This document shows positions 1 through 8,229 of a stretch of 64,000 nt of DNA, piece after piece. A program made the translations under genes and the position numbers. Source of the DNA: Sphingomonas sp. TREG-RG-20F-R18-01 (GTDB lineage Bacteria > Pseudomonadota > Alphaproteobacteria > Sphingomonadales > Sphingomonadaceae); assembly GCF_022662475.1 (NCBI RefSeq), contig NZ_JAKNQQ010000004.1:124001-188000 (forward strand), given 5' to 3'. Numbering within the stretch: position 1 is the first letter of the stretch; each line of letters starts with the position of its first letter. The notes beneath the pieces were generated by a model that was given only the letters and a program-made list of their open reading frames with translations, did no database searches and had not been told where the DNA came from.

Positions 1-78
1 ATCCAGCAAACGCATGGCGTCGTGAGGAATGCCGGGAATATCCAGATCGATTCGCGTGACGGTGTCGACCTGATCCAT
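1..78 (-). CDS. N-terminal fragment of an unidentified protein
   Basis: Only the first 26 codons lie in the window; the gene runs off the left edge. The frame opens at an ATG at 76-78 preceded by a G-rich stretch (GGGGGCAGT) that could serve as a ribosome binding site. The visible start reads MDQVDTVTRIDLD, followed by IPGIPHDAMRLLD. I do not recognise it. It is the last visible gene of a minus-strand series, about 180 bp downstream of a degraded acyltransferase, and the AT-rich spacer at about 100-200 is where its promoter should lie. Confidence 0.45.
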   Translation of the reverse strand, partial: MDQVDTVTRIDLDIPGIPHDAMRLLD

Positions 79-261
79 ACTGCCCCCACGGTTGGATTTA
101 TCGAATCACGATCGATATGCTCTCGTGTAAAATATTAAGGGAATATGGAATTATAGGTAATTCTATAAATGTAGTATGCCGGTAAGTATAAATCCGCCAC
201 GGGATTTGGATTCCGCCACTTTACTGGCAAGCGCGGGCGCGGACTTTGCGCGGCTGACCGC

Positions 262-756
262 CTAGAGGGGTTCCGCTGGCATTCCGTCGACGGCGGGTGC
301 CGCCGTTTCGGCGGGGCGTGCGGGTCGCAATCGCATCGCAGCCCTGCGACCCACTGCAATTGCCGGCGCTTCGACGAACAGGAACGCTGCGAAGGATACG
401 AGCGTGACGAGGATCACGGCAACGGGGTAGAGCCAGACGATCCACGCGAACGGCCGCCCGGCGAGCATTGGCTGCGCGGCGCTGAAGGCGACATGCAGGA
501 CAATTCCGTGCAGCATGTAAATGCCGAACGAACATTCTCCGAGCACATATGCCCCGCGGTTTGCGACGACCCCGCCGATCCGGTTGCCCGCCGCGACGAT
601 AAAAAGGAAGAAACCGAGCGGGAACAGCACAGGGAGCGCCAGGGGATTGTGGATCGTCGTCAGGATCCCGCCGACGACCAGGACCGTGACGATCGCTACG
701 CCCGGATGGCGTGCCCAGGCGCACGGATGGCGAGAAAGGATCAGACGCGCGATCAT
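262..756 (-). pseudogene. Truncated acyltransferase-3 family protein (C-terminal remnant)
   Basis: The 164-residue frame matches only the C-terminal part of a membrane acyltransferase of the OafA/YrhL (Acyl_transf_3) type. It has several hydrophobic segments, the SFGIYMLHGIVLH segment typical of the last helices of this family, and FVEAPA near the end where family members carry an F-E-P/A motif. Full-length members are about 350-400 residues and have catalytic residues in the first helices, which are absent here. Upstream in frame a TAA stop lies only four codons before the ATG, and the remaining roughly 110 bp to the next gene cannot hold the missing half. I therefore read it as a decayed remnant. 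A short genuine membrane protein is the alternative. Confidence 0.6.
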
Positions 757-870
757 GCCGCGTATTTATCGCTTACGCCCGCTCCGAGATGCTCCACCCA
801 AGCCAACAGGCAGACGGTTCGCGGCATACCGAAACGGACCAAGACGCCAACTCCATGCCGGGTGGCGACT

Positions 871-1866
871 TCAGGTTCCCGGGATGGCGAGAGCAGGGCG
901 GTCCCGTCGTACCTTCGGATAGAAGTCCCGCGGAGACTTGGCCGAAGCGGTCGGCACGGCGGCGGGGTTGGTCGATGCTACGGGTTCGGTCGGCGCGGTC
1001 GCTGACCGGGACGGCGCGGCCAGTGGCCCGTCGCGCAGGTCCGTTGCGGACACCGGTGGCGCGCCATCTGGACCGGGCGGCATCGTGGTCGCAAATTCCG
1101 TAGGTATCTCCGCATGTTCCAGCGTCGGCGCGACCGAGGCCATCGCATATCCGCCGTAAGGACGGGGCGGCCTGTAGAAGACGTGATGGCCGATGATGGC
1201 GACCTTCGACAGATCGCCGGCCCAGCGGGGAACGATCCAGATCGCGTGATAGTGCGTTGCCTGCCCGGCGGGCAGCGAAATTGCCCCGCGCAACGCCGCC
1301 TCGGCGACGCCGCGGGCGCGCGCCAAGGCGGCGGGATCGGGACGGCGGGCGAGCGATCCGTCGCAGGAGAAGGTGAACTGGCAACCGTCGCGCCGATCGG
1401 CGCCCTCATAGACCACGCCGCAGATCGTCTTGGGATAATGCGGATTGCGCAACCGGTTCAGAACGACCTGAGCGACCGCCTGTTGGCCGGCGATCGGCTC
1501 GCCGGCGGCTTCGTAATAGATTGCGGTGGCGAGACAGGTCGTGGATGCGCCGAAATCGGTCTCGGACAGCCAGGATGGATCGAACGGTGGGGGCGATGGA
1601 TTGGTCGTCGCCAGCGCGCTTGCCAAATTCCGAGCCACTGCCTGTGTGGCGCTCAGATCGAGCGTCTGTTGCGGCAGGAAATGCTCGAGCGGGAGGTCTG
1701 CCGGGCGCGGCTGGATCGATCGCACGGTAGGGGGCGGCACGTCGCCCAACTGTACGATGTCCTGCGACGAAAACGCAACGCTATAGACCAGATATAATAG
1801 GCCGCTTCCGATCGATACTACAAACAGCGTACTATAAAGTATCGAGAGGCGGATCGGCGAGATCAT
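871..1866 (-). CDS. SleB-like cell wall hydrolase
   Basis: A 331-residue protein with one N-terminal membrane anchor (residues about 8-31), a proline-rich linker, and a Hydrolase_2 (SleB/CwlJ-type) domain at about 108-230. That domain opens with CLATAIYYEAAGE, whose glutamate is the presumed catalytic residue of the family, and continues with VLNRLRNPHYP and GCQFTFSCDG. The tail after residue 240 is low-complexity Pro/Ala/Thr. The family cleaves peptidoglycan glycan strands; anchored this way it would act in the periplasm on wall turnover. In non-spore-formers such proteins are annotated only as cell wall hydrolases. It stands alone between the acyltransferase remnant and a TonB receptor. Confidence 0.85.
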   Translation of the reverse strand: MISPIRLSILYSTLFVVSIGSGLLYLVYSVAFSSQDIVQLGDVPPPTVRSIQPRPADLPLEHFLPQQTLDLSATQAVARNLASALATTNPSPPPFDPSWLSETDFGASTTCLATAIYYEAAGEPIAGQQAVAQVVLNRLRNPHYPKTICGVVYEGADRRDGCQFTFSCDGSLARRPDPAALARARGVAEAALRGAISLPAGQATHYHAIWIVPRWAGDLSKVAIIGHHVFYRPPRPYGGYAMASVAPTLEHAEIPTEFATTMPPGPDGAPPVSATDLRDGPLAAPSRSATAPTEPVASTNPAAVPTASAKSPRDFYPKVRRDRPALAIPGT

Positions 1867-1935
1867 GGCGCAATGGTGCTATCGCATCATTGATGGAGTC
1901 AATCGCCGTATTTGGAAACTATGCCGGAATACCGT

Positions 1936-1959
1936 CCGGGGCACCCTCAGGTGCCCCGG
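1936..1959 (-). terminator. Hairpin after the TonB receptor gene
   Basis: Perfect 10-bp stem CCGGGGCACC / GGTGCCCCGG with the 4-nt loop CTCA, 10 nt beyond the receptor stop codon. There is no clear T-run on the minus strand, so it is either a weak intrinsic terminator or a 3' end stabiliser. Confidence 0.55.
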
Positions 1960-1968
1960 TTCGACCGC

Positions 1969-4407
1969 CTACCAGGCCAGGCTTACGCGGCCGTAAACAT
2001 AGCGCCCGTTGAACCCGAACGGAGAGTAATACGGGAAGGCCGTCCCGCCATTGTTATAGTTGAGCACATTGGTGCCGGGAACCCGATTGGGGTAGACGTC
2101 GAACAGATTGTTGGCGCCGACCGAAAGCGTTGCCGCCCGTGCCACTTTTGCCCGCAGTTCGGCATCGACCAGGAAGTGCCGACCCGTATCGACATAATCG
2201 ACGAGCGAGGACGCGGGCTGCGTCACGCTGCCGTAATAGGTCCCGCGCAACGTGGCGCCGAACCGGTCGAGCGACCAGTCGGCCTGGCCGACCACCTTGA
2301 CCCTTGGCGTGCCATGTTCGAACGCGGCGACCCGCTGCGGGCCAAACAATGCCGGGACCGCGACCGTGCCCGTGCCGGTCGGCACGCTGGTGATCTTGAC
2401 CTCATTGAGATTGGCGGAAGTGGTCAGGTCGAACAGGCCATAGCTGGTCCGCTGCGTCCGGTAGTGCGCGATGATGTCGATGCCCTTGGTGGTCGACCGC
2501 AAACCGTTGACGAAGAAGCGCGCCGCCGTCACGTTGAACGGTGCCAGCAAGGCCGCAATCGCGGCAGTGTTGTTGACGCCGCTGCCGAGGTTGTCTGACA
2601 GCGCGATCTGGTCGCGGATCTTGATCTGATACGCATCGACCGAAAGGTCGAATCCGCCGAACCGGAGCACGCCGCCCCCCGACAGGTTGAACGACTTTTC
2701 CGGCTGCAGCGGCTTGCCGCCAAGTGCGGTTGCGACCGGGTAGGTCGACGGATACAGGCCGGTGTCCACGATCGTCGCGACCCCATTGACGTTGGTCGTC
2801 AGCGGCTGGGTCAGGGTGTAGAAGGATTGTTGCAGCGACGGGGCCCGGAACCCGTTCGACACCGTCCCGCGCAGCGCGAAATGCGGCCCGAAATCATAGC
2901 GTGCGGAGAATTTGCCGGTGCCGGTCGTGCCGAAGTCCGAATAGCCCTCGCCACGACCGGCGAGACCGAGCGTCAGGTCGGCGATCTTCGCTTCCAGGTC
3001 CAGGTAGATGCCGATGTTGCCGCGGTGCCGGTCCAGCGCATTGGCTGGCGTAAAGCCCTGGAAACCCTGTGCTCCGCTACCGAGCGCGGTGTTGCCCCCA
3101 AGCGGTCCGCGCGCATAGGATTCGACCTGGCCCGGGGTAATTTTGAAACTCTCGTAGCGTGAATCGATGCCCCAGGCGACGTTAAGCGTACCGCTGCCGA
3201 GGCCGAACTGCTTGTCGACGTCTAGCCCCGCGGTGACCTGCGAATAGCGGACCCGGCCGTCGTAAAATTCGGTCGGCGACGCCGCGCCGTAGGTCGAATT
3301 GATCGAGTTGCGCGTGTCGAAGCGCAGCGCGTTGGCACCGAACGACGTGTTGAAATCGACGTTCCAGCCAGACACGACGCCCTTGACGCCGAGTGCTCCG
3401 TTGAAGTCGTCCGACCGTACGCCGATGCGAGGCAGGAAGCCGTTCGGATAGATCGAGGGAACGGTATTTACGTTGCCGGCTAGGCGATAGAAGGCTGCGC
3501 TGATGCTGTCACGATGCTGGTAGCCGCCATGCCCGTAGACCGACCACACCGCGCCGACCGGCACCGAAAAATTGACGAAGCCGCTATATTGCTCGACCTT
3601 CGGGTCGCCGAAATGGGAAATGATCGCATTCGGCGTCACGCGCCGGTCGAGATCGCCGCGGCTGGTGCGGTCGCGATTCTGGTAATCGCCCGAGACGGTC
3701 AGGAACCCGCCGTCGCCGAGCTTGAACCCCTGCCACGCCGAGACATCGACGGTCCGGCCGTCGTTGCGGTGATAGTTGGTGCGCGCGGTCGAGACGTCGG
3801 TGACATATTCACCGAAGCTGACGTTCGCGCCGCCACCGTGATCGGCCTTGCGCAGCCGCAGGTTGATGACGCCGGCGATCGCGTCCGAGCCATATTGCGC
3901 GGAGGCGCCGTCGCGCAGCACCTCGACGCTGCCCAGCGCAACCGTTGGAATCGTGTCGAGATCGAACGCGGCAGAGCCCCGCCCGACCGAGCCGTTGGTG
4001 TTGAGCAGCGCGGAGCTGTGGCCGCGGACACCGTCGATCAGGACCAGCGTCTGGTCCGGGCTGAGACCGCGCAGCGTGATCGGCCGGATCGAGTCGGTCG
4101 TGTCCACTGCGGCCGACCGGGGAAAGTCGATCGACGGAGCGACGGCGGCCAGCGCACTGGCGAGCTGGGGCGTGCCCTGATGCTGCAGCGTCTCGGCACT
4201 GAGCACGTCCACCGGCGAACTGCTGGCAAGTCGCGATCGCCCGGTGGTGCGCGATCCGGTGACGACGATGTCGTTCGATGCCGGAGGCGTATCCGAGGCG
4301 ATGGCGACGGGGGCATCTGCTTGTTGCGCCTGCGCATGCGCCGTTCCGGCAACCATCATGGCAAGGGTCGAGGCTGCAACCGCGAGCAGCGGCCGGGGGG
4401 TGGTCAT
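1969..4407 (-). CDS. TonB-dependent outer membrane receptor
   Basis: An 812-residue protein with a signal peptide (cleavage near AHA, residue about 25), a plug domain starting at DIVVTGSR and running through RPITLRGLSPDQTLVLIDG and VEVLRDGASAQYGSDAIAGVI, then a beta-barrel ending in a terminal tryptophan, as outer membrane barrels need. It imports a substrate across the outer membrane using energy from TonB-ExbB-ExbD. The ligand cannot be read from the sequence; there is no siderophore or cobalamin gene alongside and I see no Fur box. The ATG at 4405-4407 is supported by AGGGA 8 nt upstream. A hairpin lies in the presumed 5' leader and another follows the stop. Confidence 0.92.
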   Translation of the reverse strand: MTTPRPLLAVAASTLAMMVAGTAHAQAQQADAPVAIASDTPPASNDIVVTGSRTTGRSRLASSSPVDVLSAETLQHQGTPQLASALAAVAPSIDFPRSAAVDTTDSIRPITLRGLSPDQTLVLIDGVRGHSSALLNTNGSVGRGSAAFDLDTIPTVALGSVEVLRDGASAQYGSDAIAGVINLRLRKADHGGGANVSFGEYVTDVSTARTNYHRNDGRTVDVSAWQGFKLGDGGFLTVSGDYQNRDRTSRGDLDRRVTPNAIISHFGDPKVEQYSGFVNFSVPVGAVWSVYGHGGYQHRDSISAAFYRLAGNVNTVPSIYPNGFLPRIGVRSDDFNGALGVKGVVSGWNVDFNTSFGANALRFDTRNSINSTYGAASPTEFYDGRVRYSQVTAGLDVDKQFGLGSGTLNVAWGIDSRYESFKITPGQVESYARGPLGGNTALGSGAQGFQGFTPANALDRHRGNIGIYLDLEAKIADLTLGLAGRGEGYSDFGTTGTGKFSARYDFGPHFALRGTVSNGFRAPSLQQSFYTLTQPLTTNVNGVATIVDTGLYPSTYPVATALGGKPLQPEKSFNLSGGGVLRFGGFDLSVDAYQIKIRDQIALSDNLGSGVNNTAAIAALLAPFNVTAARFFVNGLRSTTKGIDIIAHYRTQRTSYGLFDLTTSANLNEVKITSVPTGTGTVAVPALFGPQRVAAFEHGTPRVKVVGQADWSLDRFGATLRGTYYGSVTQPASSLVDYVDTGRHFLVDAELRAKVARAATLSVGANNLFDVYPNRVPGTNVLNYNNGGTAFPYYSPFGFNGRYVYGRVSLAW

Positions 4408-4442
4408 GTTCGGGTCCCTTTGGAATTTCTATGTAGTGGCAC

Positions 4443-4458
4443 AGCGCCCTCGGGCGCT
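4443..4458. promoter_or_regulatory. Small hairpin in the 5' leader of the TonB receptor
   Basis: AGCGCC-CTCG-GGCGCT, a 6-bp stem 36-51 nt upstream of the receptor start. Read on the plus strand it is followed by TTTT and would look like a terminator, yet no plus-strand gene ends here. On the receptor mRNA it would be a leader hairpin or an operator. Function unknown. Confidence 0.3.
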
Positions 4459-4533
4459 TTTGTGACATGCCCTTTGGCAGATTTGTCGATGCCGTGAAGC
4501 AAGGAAATCTATCGTTCGCAATTGCGAAAAATG

Positions 4534-4555
4534 GGCCCGGCAACGATGCCGGGCC
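4534..4555 (-). terminator. Intrinsic terminator after the small lipoprotein gene
   Basis: Perfect 9-bp stem GGCCCGGCA / TGCCGGGCC with a 4-nt loop. On the minus strand it is followed by CATTTTTCG, giving five Ts. It lies 55 nt beyond the stop of the lipoprotein gene and separates it from the TonB receptor leader. Confidence 0.65.
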
Positions 4556-4610
4556 GAGGCGCGCGCGGGAGCTTACCATGCGTGTTGGTCGTCGGTTCCC
4601 GGGCCGGAAA

Positions 4611-4847
4611 CTAGGGGGTGTTGCCGATAGGCTCCCCTGCGTTCAGCGTTGCCGGGTCGGTTCGGGAAGCGTCATTCTCGTTACCGATGTCGTCGGTTGT
4701 CGCGGCATTGCCAGCCGTCGTCGAAGGATCGTCCCCCACGGCCGCGTCGACGACGGCCGTATTGGACGCGGCCTCCGGCTTCGCACAGGCACTTACGGTC
4801 AAAAGCAGCGCGGTGGCCGGCGCGACCATCAGTAGAATCTTGTGCAT
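4611..4847 (-). CDS. Small predicted lipoprotein, unknown function
   Basis: A 78-residue protein beginning MHKILLMVAPATALLL with a lipobox TVSAC, so it should be exported by Sec, lipidated on that cysteine and anchored in a membrane. The remaining roughly 55 residues are acidic and rich in Ala, Thr, Asn and Asp, with no domain I recognise; they are probably disordered. Two adjacent ATGs exist. I chose the second (4845-4847) because AGGGG sits 5 nt upstream of it, and only 2 nt from the first; a still earlier ATG would put that motif inside the coding region. It has its own terminator, so it is probably monocistronic. Confidence 0.6.
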   Translation of the reverse strand: MHKILLMVAPATALLLTVSACAKPEAASNTAVVDAAVGDDPSTTAGNAATTDDIGNENDASRTDPATLNAGEPIGNTP

Positions 4848-4877
4848 CATTTCCCCTTTCAACGATGGTGGATCCGA

Positions 4878-5642
4878 TCAGCCGGCCGCCGCCGCGCGCA
4901 GCGACGTGCCGATGACAGTGAAGAAGGCGCGGCTTTCGGGGGAGCGCTCGGCGTCCCATTCGGGATGCCACTGCACGCCCAGCACGTCCGCTCCGCATGG
5001 TCGGGCGCGGACCGCTTCGACCAATCCGTCGTCGGCGGCGACGGCCTCGATCGTAAGCCCGGCACCGAGGCGATCGATCCCCTGTTCGTGGACCGAATTG
5101 ACCGACATGCGCCGCTGCCCGGTCGATCGCGCGAGCAGTCCGCCGGCCCTCAGCTCGACATCGTGACAATGGCCGAACAACTCCTGGTAACACCCATCCC
5201 AGGATCCGCGATGGTGCCGGGCATGGCATGCGGTCGAAAGCGTACCGCCGAACAGCACGTTGATTTCCTGCAGGCCGCGGCAGATGCCGAATACCGGCTT
5301 CCCCGCTTCGATCATGCCTCCGGCGAGCGCGAGCGCGACCGTATCGCGGTCCGGATCACGGCGCTGCCCGGCGGGAAGCGGACCGCCGCCATACTGTTCC
5401 GGCGCAACGTTGGAGCGCGAGCCGGTCAGCAACAAGCCATCCAGCAGCACGATCAGCGACGCGATGTTGGCATCGTCGCGGACCGCCGGCACCAGCACGA
5501 CCGCGGCATCCGCTAAGCGGGACAGCGGCGACAGGAACCGCGTGGCGACCGACTGCACCGGTCGCCCGTTGTCTTCGTTGCAGCACAGGACGCCGATCAC
5601 GGGCCGGGCGCTCGTGCAGGGCGAGGGGTTTGCACTGCTCAA
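4878..5642 (-). CDS. Peptidase C26 / gamma-glutamyl hydrolase-like class I amidotransferase (PuuD type)
   Basis: A 254-residue class I glutamine-amidotransferase fold. The nucleophile is Cys121 in FGICRGLQE and the catalytic pair is His226/Glu228 in GVQWHPEW; VNSVHEQ near 182 is also typical of the PuuD branch. Family members hydrolyse gamma-glutamyl amide bonds, for example in gamma-glutamyl-GABA. No ATG fits. I placed the start at TTG 5640-5642, whose bases overlap the TGA stop of the serine acetyltransferase gene, implying translational coupling; a GTG 13 codons further in is the alternative. Pairing with a serine acetyltransferase suggests the substrate may be a gamma-glutamyl sulfur compound, but that is inference. 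Confidence 0.8.
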   Translation of the reverse strand: MSSANPSPCTSARPVIGVLCCNEDNGRPVQSVATRFLSPLSRLADAAVVLVPAVRDDANIASLIVLLDGLLLTGSRSNVAPEQYGGGPLPAGQRRDPDRDTVALALAGGMIEAGKPVFGICRGLQEINVLFGGTLSTACHARHHRGSWDGCYQELFGHCHDVELRAGGLLARSTGQRRMSVNSVHEQGIDRLGAGLTIEAVAADDGLVEAVRARPCGADVLGVQWHPEWDAERSPESRAFFTVIGTSLRAAAAG

Positions 5643-6619
5643 TGCGCTGCTGCCCGTTGCAACACGTCTCGCAGGTCCCGCCCTGCCGCTGGAGCCAGCT
5701 GCACCGCTTCCGGTTGCACCAGGACGCTGTCTTCGGGGACGTCGGACAACAGCCAGACGTTGCCGCCGATCGTCGATCGCGCACCGATCGTTACGCGGCC
5801 CAGGATCGTCGTGCCGGCATAGACCACGACATCGTCGCCCAGGATCGGATGGCGGGAGTGGCGTTCCCGCACATCGTCGCGCGTGAGCCCGGCCGGGCTG
5901 CGCGCGCCCAGCGTGACATGCTGGTACAGCCGGACCCGCGCACCCACGATAGCGGTTTCGCCGATGACGACGCCGGTGCCATGATCGATGAAGAAGCTCT
6001 CGCCGATCGTAGCACCCGGATGGATGTCGATCCCGGTGCGCTCGTTGGCCATCTCGGACAGCACGCGCGCAACGATCGGCGCGCCCAGGTTGTGAAGTTC
6101 GTGGGCGATGCGGTGGTACAGGCTCGCGATGGCGCCCGGATAGCAAACGAGGATTTCATCGACGCTGCGCGCTGCAGGATCGCCGAGGAACGCTGCCTCG
6201 ACATCGCTATCCACCCGCCGCCGGATGTCGCCCAACGTCGCCGTGAACAGGCGCGCGATCGTCGCGGCCTGATCGGGCTCGAACGGCCCGGCTTCGTGCT
6301 GCCAATAGCCGATCTCGGCCGCGATCTCGCGTTCGAGCGCCGTCAGCGCAGCGCGCAGCTTCCCCGCGACGAACGCGTCCTCCTCGACCGCCGAGCCGCG
6401 GAAATGGCCGAGCCGTCGCGGATACAGCGCAGATGACAGCAAGGCGACCACCTGTTCCAGACCTGTACGGGACGGGAAGCTTGCAACGTCGCGCGCCTCT
6501 TCCTGGCGGGCGCGCCACCCCGCTCGCGCAGTCCGATGGTCCGCCACCGCGTCGTCGATCGAAGGCGGCGCCGTCGGTACGGCGCGAGGCTGAGCGGATA
6601 TGTGCGTCCGGTTGATCAT
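5639..6619 (-). CDS. Serine O-acetyltransferase (SrpH/EpsC-type, CysE family)
   Basis: A 326-residue protein: helical N-terminal half, then a left-handed beta-helix of hexapeptide repeats (from about GIDIHPGATIGESFFIDHG to TIGARSTIGGNVWLL), with the active-site stretch DHGTGVVIGET characteristic of serine acetyltransferases. It makes O-acetylserine from serine and acetyl-CoA, the precursor of cysteine. The length and N-terminal extension fit the SrpH/EpsC branch better than classical CysE. A strong AGGAGG lies 7 nt before the ATG. The stop overlaps the start of the hydrolase gene, so the two form an operon. A perfect palindrome 21 nt upstream of the start is the likely control site. Confidence 0.88.
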   Translation of the reverse strand: MINRTHISAQPRAVPTAPPSIDDAVADHRTARAGWRARQEEARDVASFPSRTGLEQVVALLSSALYPRRLGHFRGSAVEEDAFVAGKLRAALTALEREIAAEIGYWQHEAGPFEPDQAATIARLFTATLGDIRRRVDSDVEAAFLGDPAARSVDEILVCYPGAIASLYHRIAHELHNLGAPIVARVLSEMANERTGIDIHPGATIGESFFIDHGTGVVIGETAIVGARVRLYQHVTLGARSPAGLTRDDVRERHSRHPILGDDVVVYAGTTILGRVTIGARSTIGGNVWLLSDVPEDSVLVQPEAVQLAPAAGRDLRDVLQRAAAH

Positions 6620-6639
6620 GATCGCCTCCTGAAGCCAAC

Positions 6640-6664
6640 ATATCCTATCAAGCCGATAGGATAT
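6640..6664. promoter_or_regulatory. Perfect 10-bp palindrome between serine acetyltransferase and symporter genes
   Basis: ATATCCTATC - AAGCC - GATAGGATAT: two perfectly complementary 10-nt arms with a 5-nt spacer, in the divergent intergenic region. It is AT-rich against a GC-rich background and lies 21 nt from one start codon and 123 nt from the other. Shape and position fit the operator of a dimeric repressor controlling both genes. Rrf2-family cysteine regulators such as CymR control tcyP in Bacillus, which makes that family a candidate, but no regulator gene is adjacent. Confidence 0.6.
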
Positions 6665-6787
6665 GAAAGAATTGCTTCGACCGGCGCAAGGATGGCTTTG
6701 CGGACGCGCGCGACGGGTTGGTTCAAGAGGCTCGCGCCCTGCGCGTCAGCGTGGCGGAGCCTTGCCAGACGTTATCGGAGCCTGCCC

Positions 6788-8134
6788 ATGTCCTCTTCCG
6801 AACCAGCCGAGCGCTCTGTGCCGCGCCTGCCATTCGGTGCGCAGGTCCTGCTGGGCATGGCGATCGGACTTGCCCTGGGGTTTGCCGGGCGCGCGCTGGA
6901 CGGAGCGTCCGGCGCGCTGTTGGGGGAGACGCTCCACACGGTCGGCCAGATTTTCGTGCAGCTGCTGAAAGCGCTGGTGCCGCCACTCGTGTTCACCGCG
7001 ATCGTCGCGTCGATCGCGGCACTGCGCGATCTGGAGAATGCCGCCAAGCTGGTCGTCCAGACGCTGCTGTGGTTCGCGCTGACCGCGCTGATCGCGGTAA
7101 CCATCGGCATCGTTCTTGGGCTGGTGATCGAGCCCGGTCTGCATGCCGGCATCGACCGCGCCGCCGCCAAGCTGCCGTCGAGCAGCGGAAGCTGGCTCGA
7201 TTTCCTGAAGGGCCTGGTTCCGGCCAACGTTTTCGGCATCGGCGCGTCGACCACGATCGACGAGAGTGGAGCAAAGACGGCAATATCCTTCAATGTGTTG
7301 CAGATCATCGTCGCCGCCATCGCGATCGGCGCGGCGGCGGTCCGTACGGGGGAGGGCGGCGCCGGGTTCCTGGCGTTCAACGCCTCCGCGTTGATTGTCT
7401 TTCGCCGGCTGTTGCGCTGGGTAATCGCGCTCACGCCGATCGGGACGGCGGCCCTGATTGGCGACGCGGTGATCCGGTACGGCTGGAGTTCATTATCGGC
7501 GCTCGGCGCGTTCGCGGGGGCGGTCTATCTCGGGCTCGCCTTGGTGTTGTTCGTCGTCTACCCGCTCCTGCTGCTGGCGAACGGCCTGAGCCCGCTACGC
7601 TTTTTCGGCCATGCCTGGCCGGCGATCCAGTTGGGCTTCGTCTCACGCTCCTCGGTCGGGACGTTGCCGATGACCGAGCAGGTCACCGAACACGGTCTCG
7701 GTGTGCCCCGCGCTTATGCGGCCTTCGCCGTACCCCTGGGCGCGACGACCAAGATGGACGGCTGCGCGGCGATCTACCCCGCGCTGTCCGCGATTTTCGT
7801 CGCGCAGTTCTTCGGCCTGTCGTTGCACGCTTCGGACTATGGGTTGATCGCGTTCGTCTCGGTGATCGGATCGGCCGCGACCGCGGGATTGACGGGCGCC
7901 ACCGTGATGCTGACGTTGACCTTGTCGACGCTGGGACTGCCGCTCGAGGGTGCGGGGCTGTTGCTGGCAATCGATCCGATCCTCGACATGGGGCGGACTG
8001 CGGTCAACGTCGCAGGCCAGGCGCTGGTACCCACGATCGTGGCAAAGCGCGCAGGCATCCTCGATCTGGCGCTCTTCGGGCAGGACCAGGCGCGCATGCC
8101 CGTCGGCGGGGAACACCGCGGGCAGCCGGCATGA
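6788..8134 (+). CDS. Dicarboxylate/amino acid:cation symporter, probably cystine-type (TcyP-like)
   Basis: A 448-residue inner membrane protein of the DAACS (SDF) family with 8 or more hydrophobic segments. The re-entrant loop contains SRSSVGTLPM, and the substrate site GATTKMDGCAAIYPA is closer to the MDG motif of TcyP L-cystine symporters than to the glutamate/C4-dicarboxylate carriers as I know them. Uptake would be coupled to Na+ or H+. The start at 6788 is preferred over longer frames because GGAG lies about 9 nt upstream and the residues before it are basic and not membrane-like. It diverges from the serine acetyltransferase gene across a shared palindrome, which supports a cysteine/cystine role. 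Confidence 0.85.
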   Translation: MSSSEPAERSVPRLPFGAQVLLGMAIGLALGFAGRALDGASGALLGETLHTVGQIFVQLLKALVPPLVFTAIVASIAALRDLENAAKLVVQTLLWFALTALIAVTIGIVLGLVIEPGLHAGIDRAAAKLPSSSGSWLDFLKGLVPANVFGIGASTTIDESGAKTAISFNVLQIIVAAIAIGAAAVRTGEGGAGFLAFNASALIVFRRLLRWVIALTPIGTAALIGDAVIRYGWSSLSALGAFAGAVYLGLALVLFVVYPLLLLANGLSPLRFFGHAWPAIQLGFVSRSSVGTLPMTEQVTEHGLGVPRAYAAFAVPLGATTKMDGCAAIYPALSAIFVAQFFGLSLHASDYGLIAFVSVIGSAATAGLTGATVMLTLTLSTLGLPLEGAGLLLAIDPILDMGRTAVNVAGQALVPTIVAKRAGILDLALFGQDQARMPVGGEHRGQPA

Positions 8135-8205
8135 TGTCATGTGCGATCGGAAGCCAAGCGACGACGGGGGTGATCACAGCCATGGCTTGGTCCTCGCACC
8201 ATTAC

Positions 8206-8220
8206 CGGCGGCTCCCGCCG
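8206..8220. terminator. Hairpin between convergent symporter and SDR genes
   Basis: CGGCGG-CTC-CCGCCG, a 6-bp GC stem followed on the plus strand by TCTTG. It lies 72 nt after the symporter stop and 10 nt after the SDR stop on the other strand, so it could serve both transcripts. Weak T-tract. Confidence 0.4.
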
Positions 8221-8229
8221 TCTTGACGG

